From: Methanobacteriota archaeon
GTDB lineage: Archaea > JACRDV01
DNA: 16,515 nt
Reading direction: 5' to 3'
Assembly: GCA_024860865.1 (NCBI GenBank)
Contig: JACRDV010000093.1
Location: 1 to 16,515, forward strand
Shown here: piece after piece, positions 13,759 through 16,515 of the stretch
Position numbering within the stretch: position 1 is the stretch's first letter
How the letters are laid out: the number at the start of each line of letters is the position of its first letter
Position numbers and translations under genes: made by a program
The notes under the pieces: model-generated
Databases searched by the model: none
Told to the model about the DNA's origin: nothing
The model's input: only the letters and a program-made list of their open reading frames with translations

Positions 13759-14352
13759 ATGGGAGATCAAGACTGGTGGAATGAAGTCTATAGCGGACCT
13801 AGAGAAGAAATTCCTTGGGACATTGGTGTGCCGTCAGAGCAATTGGTTGAGTTAATTGAAAAGGGTGAAATAAAGCCATGTCCGGCTCTAGACATCTGTT
13901 GCGGTACTGGAACAGAGGCTATTTATCTGGCAAAGAATGGTTTTAAGGTCAGTGCAATCGATATTTCCAAAGAAGCTATCAAAATTGCTGAGAAGAAAGC
14001 AAAGGAAGCCGAAGTAAAAGTTGACTTCAGGGTTGGAAATGTCTTAGAAATTCCTTTTCAAGATAATAGCTTTGGTTTTGTTAATGATAGAGGGTGCTTT
14101 CATGTCTTTGCCTCAGAATACAGAAAATGGTTTGCAGATGAGATTCATCGCGTCATGAGACCTCATGGAGTTTACTTTCTTAGATGCTTCAGCGACAAGG
14201 AGCTAGGTGATTGGGGTCCTTATAGAATTTCAAAAGAAGAAATAATAAACACTTTTTCCGATCTCTTCGAAATATTTGGCATTGACGATATTAAATTAAA
14301 CGGGAGAAGAGGTTCTCATAGAGGATATAAATGCTTAATGAAGAAGAAATAG
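13759..14352 (+). CDS. Class I SAM-dependent methyltransferase
   Basis: 197 aa Rossmann-fold methyltransferase of the Methyltransf_11/25, thiopurine-methyltransferase-like type. Motif I LDICCGTGTEA (44-54, with C where G is usual), an acidic residue after strand 2 in AIDIS (D69), GNVLEIPF (93-100), FVNDRGCFH (107-115), RVMRPHGVYFLRCFSDKE, and GPYRISKEEI near the end. The start MGDQDWWNEVYSG...IPWDIGVPS is typical of this subgroup and AAGGG precedes the ATG. The substrate, probably a small molecule, cannot be told from sequence. It is followed by a spacer and a convergent gene. Confidence 0.92.
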   Translation: MGDQDWWNEVYSGPREEIPWDIGVPSEQLVELIEKGEIKPCPALDICCGTGTEAIYLAKNGFKVSAIDISKEAIKIAEKKAKEAEVKVDFRVGNVLEIPFQDNSFGFVNDRGCFHVFASEYRKWFADEIHRVMRPHGVYFLRCFSDKELGDWGPYRISKEEIINTFSDLFEIFGIDDIKLNGRRGSHRGYKCLMKKK

Positions 14353-14428
14353 ATTAAGCTTTTAAGTTTATTGTACCTGAAATTTAGTTGCAAAGAGCAG
14401 CGCAAGAGAGTTTATTTGATTTTAATAA

Positions 14429-14524
14429 AAAGAAATAATTGAACTTTTAGTTTATTCTCTCTTTGAGACCGAGCTGTTTAAAAAAGTAGAAGAAGTAATT
14501 TTAAATCCCAAAACAGGTCTTTAA
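14429..14524 (+). pseudogene. Possible coding remnant
   Basis: A frame without ATG, open for 31 codons between stops, containing IIELLVYSLFETELFKKVEE then VILNPKTGL. The amphipathic helix pattern is protein-like and the previous frame also reads plausibly upstream (KEQRKRVYLI), suggesting a frameshifted fragment. No family recognised; chance is possible. Confidence 0.2.
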
Positions 14525-14550
14525 AGCCGAACTTTAAAATTATTCGATAG

Positions 14551-15066
14551 CTACTTCTTAAAGTTTAAAGCACGAGTTTGGATTATCAATAAAACGAGCA
14601 ACATAAAAAGAAGCATAGTGCTTGCTGGTGAGATCAGAGCCGCATCAGTTATGATATTCGGAAAAGGGATAAGTTCTCGCTTCAAATGTACCGCGAATTG
14701 GATTGTTGGAACTATGCTATGCTGCGATGCAGCGAGAGAGATCATAAGCCCATAACCCATGTTTGTTATTGGCCAAAAGAATGCAAGATATCCTGCAAAG
14801 AAGTCTAACATGAGGTGGCTAAATAGATATCCAGCTGTGAGAGCAGTAGCAGGTAAGTATTTTCTTTTTTTCCAACTGAGAAGGAACAATGGGGCAACTA
14901 TAGCTAAAAGAGGTAAGATTGAGTGGAGGTAGAGCCTATGTGCAGAGAAGAAGATATCCAAATCTGGAATAAGAGCTACTGGTGCCAGCATGAGGGCTTT
15001 CTTTCGATCAACTCCTGCAATTATAAAAACTATAGCTGGAAATAATAGGTGAAATAACGTATCCAT
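14551..15066 (-). CDS. YdjM-type membrane-bound metal-dependent hydrolase
   Basis: 171 aa with about five membrane helices. It has the motifs of the YdjM/DUF457 family (LexA-binding, inner-membrane metal-dependent hydrolase): MDTLFHLLFP at the start, IPDLDIFFSAHRLYLHS (D35, D37, H43, H48) and FSHLMLDFF (H84, D88), all candidate metal ligands facing the membrane surface. Family members are poorly characterised; a phospholipase-like or other hydrolase role is only predicted. The ATG has GAGGAG (15072-15077) about 5 nt upstream, a strong ribosome site. It converges on the methyltransferase. Confidence 0.88.
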   Translation of the reverse strand: MDTLFHLLFPAIVFIIAGVDRKKALMLAPVALIPDLDIFFSAHRLYLHSILPLLAIVAPLFLLSWKKRKYLPATALTAGYLFSHLMLDFFAGYLAFFWPITNMGYGLMISLAASQHSIVPTIQFAVHLKRELIPFPNIITDAALISPASTMLLFMLLVLLIIQTRALNFKK

Positions 15067-15253
15067 TTTTTCTCCTCAGACTTGTTAATATGGGTTTAAA
15101 ACATAGTTAACTGAATATTAAAATTTTTTGATAAAGGATAAAGGTATTTAATGTTCCAAAATGAACTTGATTTTAAAGTCAGATTTTGATTTTAAACCAT
15201 AAATTCAGCTTTTTACATTTATCTCTAGGAATTATTTTGTTTTTAGGCTTTAG

Positions 15254-15364
15254 TCAGACAATATCGAAAATGCAATCAAATTCTTGCATGAAGAGATTCG
15301 GATTCACTTTATCGAGGATTTCCTTGAACTTCTCCCCCAAAGAATATGGAAAATGGCGCGCTGA
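15254..15364 (+). pseudogene. Possible C-terminal gene fragment
   Basis: After a TAG (15251-15253) one frame is open for 36 codons to TGA, reading AIKFLHEEIRIHFIEDFLE then LLPQRIWKMAR. No start codon is near its beginning and local G+C is higher than in the AT-rich DNA upstream (15067-15250), in which I see nothing but the hydrolase's ribosome site. It may be the end of a lost gene; family unknown. A longer frame overlapping it (15186-15407) has a less convincing protein. Confidence 0.25.
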
Positions 15365-15395
15365 CAAATTGCCGCCTGGAATCGCTAACGGAATA

Positions 15396-15442
15396 TTTAT
15401 AATGTAGCAGTAACAATTGTGTTACCAAAAAATGGATGTTAC
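15396..15442 (+). promoter_or_regulatory. Promoter and candidate operator of the winged-helix gene
   Basis: TATA box TTTATAAT (15396-15403) predicts transcription from about 15425. Over that point lies a perfect inverted repeat GTAACA-attg-TGTTAC (15410-15425), and the half-site TGTTAC recurs at 15437-15442, 17 bp from the second. A site over the start of transcription, just ahead of a small DNA-binding protein gene, fits autorepression. Confidence 0.5.
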
Positions 15443-15445
15443 TAA

Positions 15446-15757
15446 ATGCCCGAAGTTGATGAGATAGTAAAGTACCTTCTTTACAATGAACGAGAAAGTA
15501 AGATCTTGGAATCCCTTTACCAAAGTAGAAAATCTTTTACAGAACTGAAGGAAGATCTCGGTATAAAACACAATGCCGAGTTATCTAGAGCGTTGAAAAA
15601 CCTAAGGAGATTCGTCTTGTTCGATCATGTGTACGAGAGGAAAAATGGTGACAAGGTTTTCTCCTACTACCAAATAAACTCCATGGGCAGGACCATCTTC
15701 CAGATTGTGGAGGATGTCGAAAGATACATAACCGCAAAAGCCAAACCGTTTTCATGA
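15446..15757 (+). CDS. Winged-helix transcriptional regulator
   Basis: 103 aa. The pattern is a winged-helix DNA-binding domain of the ArsR/MarR-like kind common in archaea: ESKILESLYQSRKSFTELKEDLG (helices 1-2), HNAELSRALKNLRRFVLFDHV (recognition helix with the L..L.. pattern), a wing ERKNGDKVFSYYQI, and a C-terminal helix FQIVEDVERYI likely used for dimerising. No metal or ligand cysteines. No strong Shine-Dalgarno; the short leader holds repeated half-sites. G+C is higher than in the flanking spacers. The target may be its own promoter; other targets unknown. Confidence 0.85.
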   Translation: MPEVDEIVKYLLYNERESKILESLYQSRKSFTELKEDLGIKHNAELSRALKNLRRFVLFDHVYERKNGDKVFSYYQINSMGRTIFQIVEDVERYITAKAKPFS

Positions 15758-16112
15758 GAAGTTTATACTTCCGCATTAGGTCGTCAAAATTGATGATGTT
15801 TTAACTTTCAGCAAAATATTGTTCCATAAAGTGCCTTAAATTAGTTAGCAGATGCAATAAAATCAACTTCCCATAGCTAAATAGTTACATAATTTCTTTA
15901 CAGTATCTTAAGTATCCTACAACAAGAAAACAAGAAGTACCCTCGCTACAAAAAAGTTATCATAGAGATATCTTATTTCTCATTGAAATTCTAATTAAAT
16001 GTTCGTCAAGTTTGAATTTTTGCTGTTTTCATAGTTATGTATTAGCAAATCAAACCTTACTTTCAAAAATTTAATAGCTATGAGAATTCATGAAAATTTT
16101 CAAGGTTAGTAA
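15758..16112 (+). other. AT-rich spacer without recognisable gene
   Basis: 355 bp. I see no RNA gene, repeat or gene remnant I can support. A 33-codon frame lacking a start (roughly 15896-15995) is not convincing. An 8-codon ORF, ATG 16090 to TGA 16116, overlaps the start of the next gene as ATGA. Confidence 0.4.
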
Positions 16113-16515
16113 ATGAGACAAAATATATTAATTTTGCTAGCACTAGTATTAACTTTGACAATAATAGTTGCAGGTTGCGTTGCTCCATCAACAGGAACAT
16201 TAGTTATTAAAGTGACTGATAAAATAGTTGGGATGAATCACCTATACATAACTTTTTCAGAAATTAAAATCCACAAGGCAAATGAAACTCAGCCATGGAT
16301 TACAATTACTAATAAGTCTCAAACAATTGACCTTTTTGCGATTAGAAACTTAACTTCAACGATTGGTCAAAAGAATTTAAAGCCGGGCAATTATACACAA
16401 ATTAGAATAAAAGTTGAAAAAGCGTCTGCAACAATAAATGGTAAAGATCAAACACTTGAAATTCCGGGTTGGGAAGAGCAATACGTTAAAATTGTCAGAG
16501 AATTTAACATAGAAG
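16113..16515 (+). CDS. DUF4382 lipoprotein, 3' end outside the window
   Basis: First 134 codons. MRQNILILLALVLTLTIIVA then GC is a lipoprotein signal with lipobox VAGC (C22), so the protein should be anchored outside the cell. After it: GTLVIKVTDKIVGMNHLYIT, FSEIKIHKAN, TIDLFAIRNL and LKPGNYTQIRIKVEKA, the pattern of DUF4382 (beta-sandwich domain; pattern LKIKVTDAP..I..V.VTFSEVKVH ... IDLL .. L..G.YTQIRL.V). Function of the family is unknown. AAGGT (16102-16106) sits 6 nt before the ATG. Confidence 0.85.
   Translation, partial: MRQNILILLALVLTLTIIVAGCVAPSTGTLVIKVTDKIVGMNHLYITFSEIKIHKANETQPWITITNKSQTIDLFAIRNLTSTIGQKNLKPGNYTQIRIKVEKASATINGKDQTLEIPGWEEQYVKIVREFNIE

Noticed and set aside
15186-15407. 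73-codon plus-strand ORF starting MILNHKF
   Set aside because: Crosses a sharp composition change, lacks a ribosome site and family pattern, and overlaps a more protein-like frame.
1-16515. CRISPR array, insertion sequence or rRNA
   Set aside because: No regularly spaced repeats, no transposase with terminal inverted repeats and no rRNA-like conserved stretch were seen on either strand.

Overview
The window comes from an AT-rich archaeal chromosome. The evidence is a pelota gene, an ABCE1/Rli1 ATPase with its two Fe-S clusters, a fused Fae-Hps enzyme, TATA/BRE-type promoters, a tRNA-Thr with a 14-nt intron in a bulge-helix-bulge-like fold and no encoded CCA, and a DUF4382 lipoprotein. An uncultured TACK-type archaeon (for example Bathyarchaeia-like) is my best guess, but the lineage is inferred, not shown.

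Bases 1-5015 form a translation quality-control block: pelota (partial) and an RqcH/NEMF homologue on the minus strand, then, divergently, a three-helix membrane protein resembling archaeal EMC6 and the ribosome-recycling ATPase ABCE1. A 38-codon, lysine-rich ORF starts 4 bp after ABCE1. Pelota and ABCE1 split stalled ribosomes, RqcH-type proteins act on the obstructed large subunit, and EMC6 belongs to a membrane-insertion machinery. Bases 5039-7310 (minus) hold a KaiC-like ATPase fused to a thioredoxin-fold domain without redox cysteines, and a class I/II aminotransferase.

Bases 7311-9740 are the least ordinary part. A clearly more GC-rich two-gene operon (a 99-aa unknown plus fae-hps) has its own promoter and is flanked by decayed gene pieces on the minus strand. 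I read these from the intergenic DNA as an NHL-repeat protein (7377-7662), an Elp3-like C-terminus (9320-9430) and an aldehyde:ferredoxin oxidoreductase N-terminus (9461-9610). The arrangement suggests transfer and local gene decay.

Bases 9676-11494 (plus) hold a 13-codon ORF behind a very strong Shine-Dalgarno, a 49-aa membrane protein, and a MoaD/SAMP-like ubiquitin-fold protein followed by phosphoglycerate kinase. The two codons for the terminal Gly-Gly of the first protein also form the Shine-Dalgarno of pgk. The intron-containing tRNA-Thr(UGU) follows.

Bases 12040-16515 are an accessory-looking stretch of mostly single genes: an EVE/PUA-like N-terminus joined to a NucS-like domain with substituted catalytic residues, a membrane-anchored coiled-coil protein, a SAM methyltransferase, a YdjM-type membrane hydrolase, a winged-helix regulator with repeated half-sites at its promoter, and the start of a DUF4382 lipoprotein.
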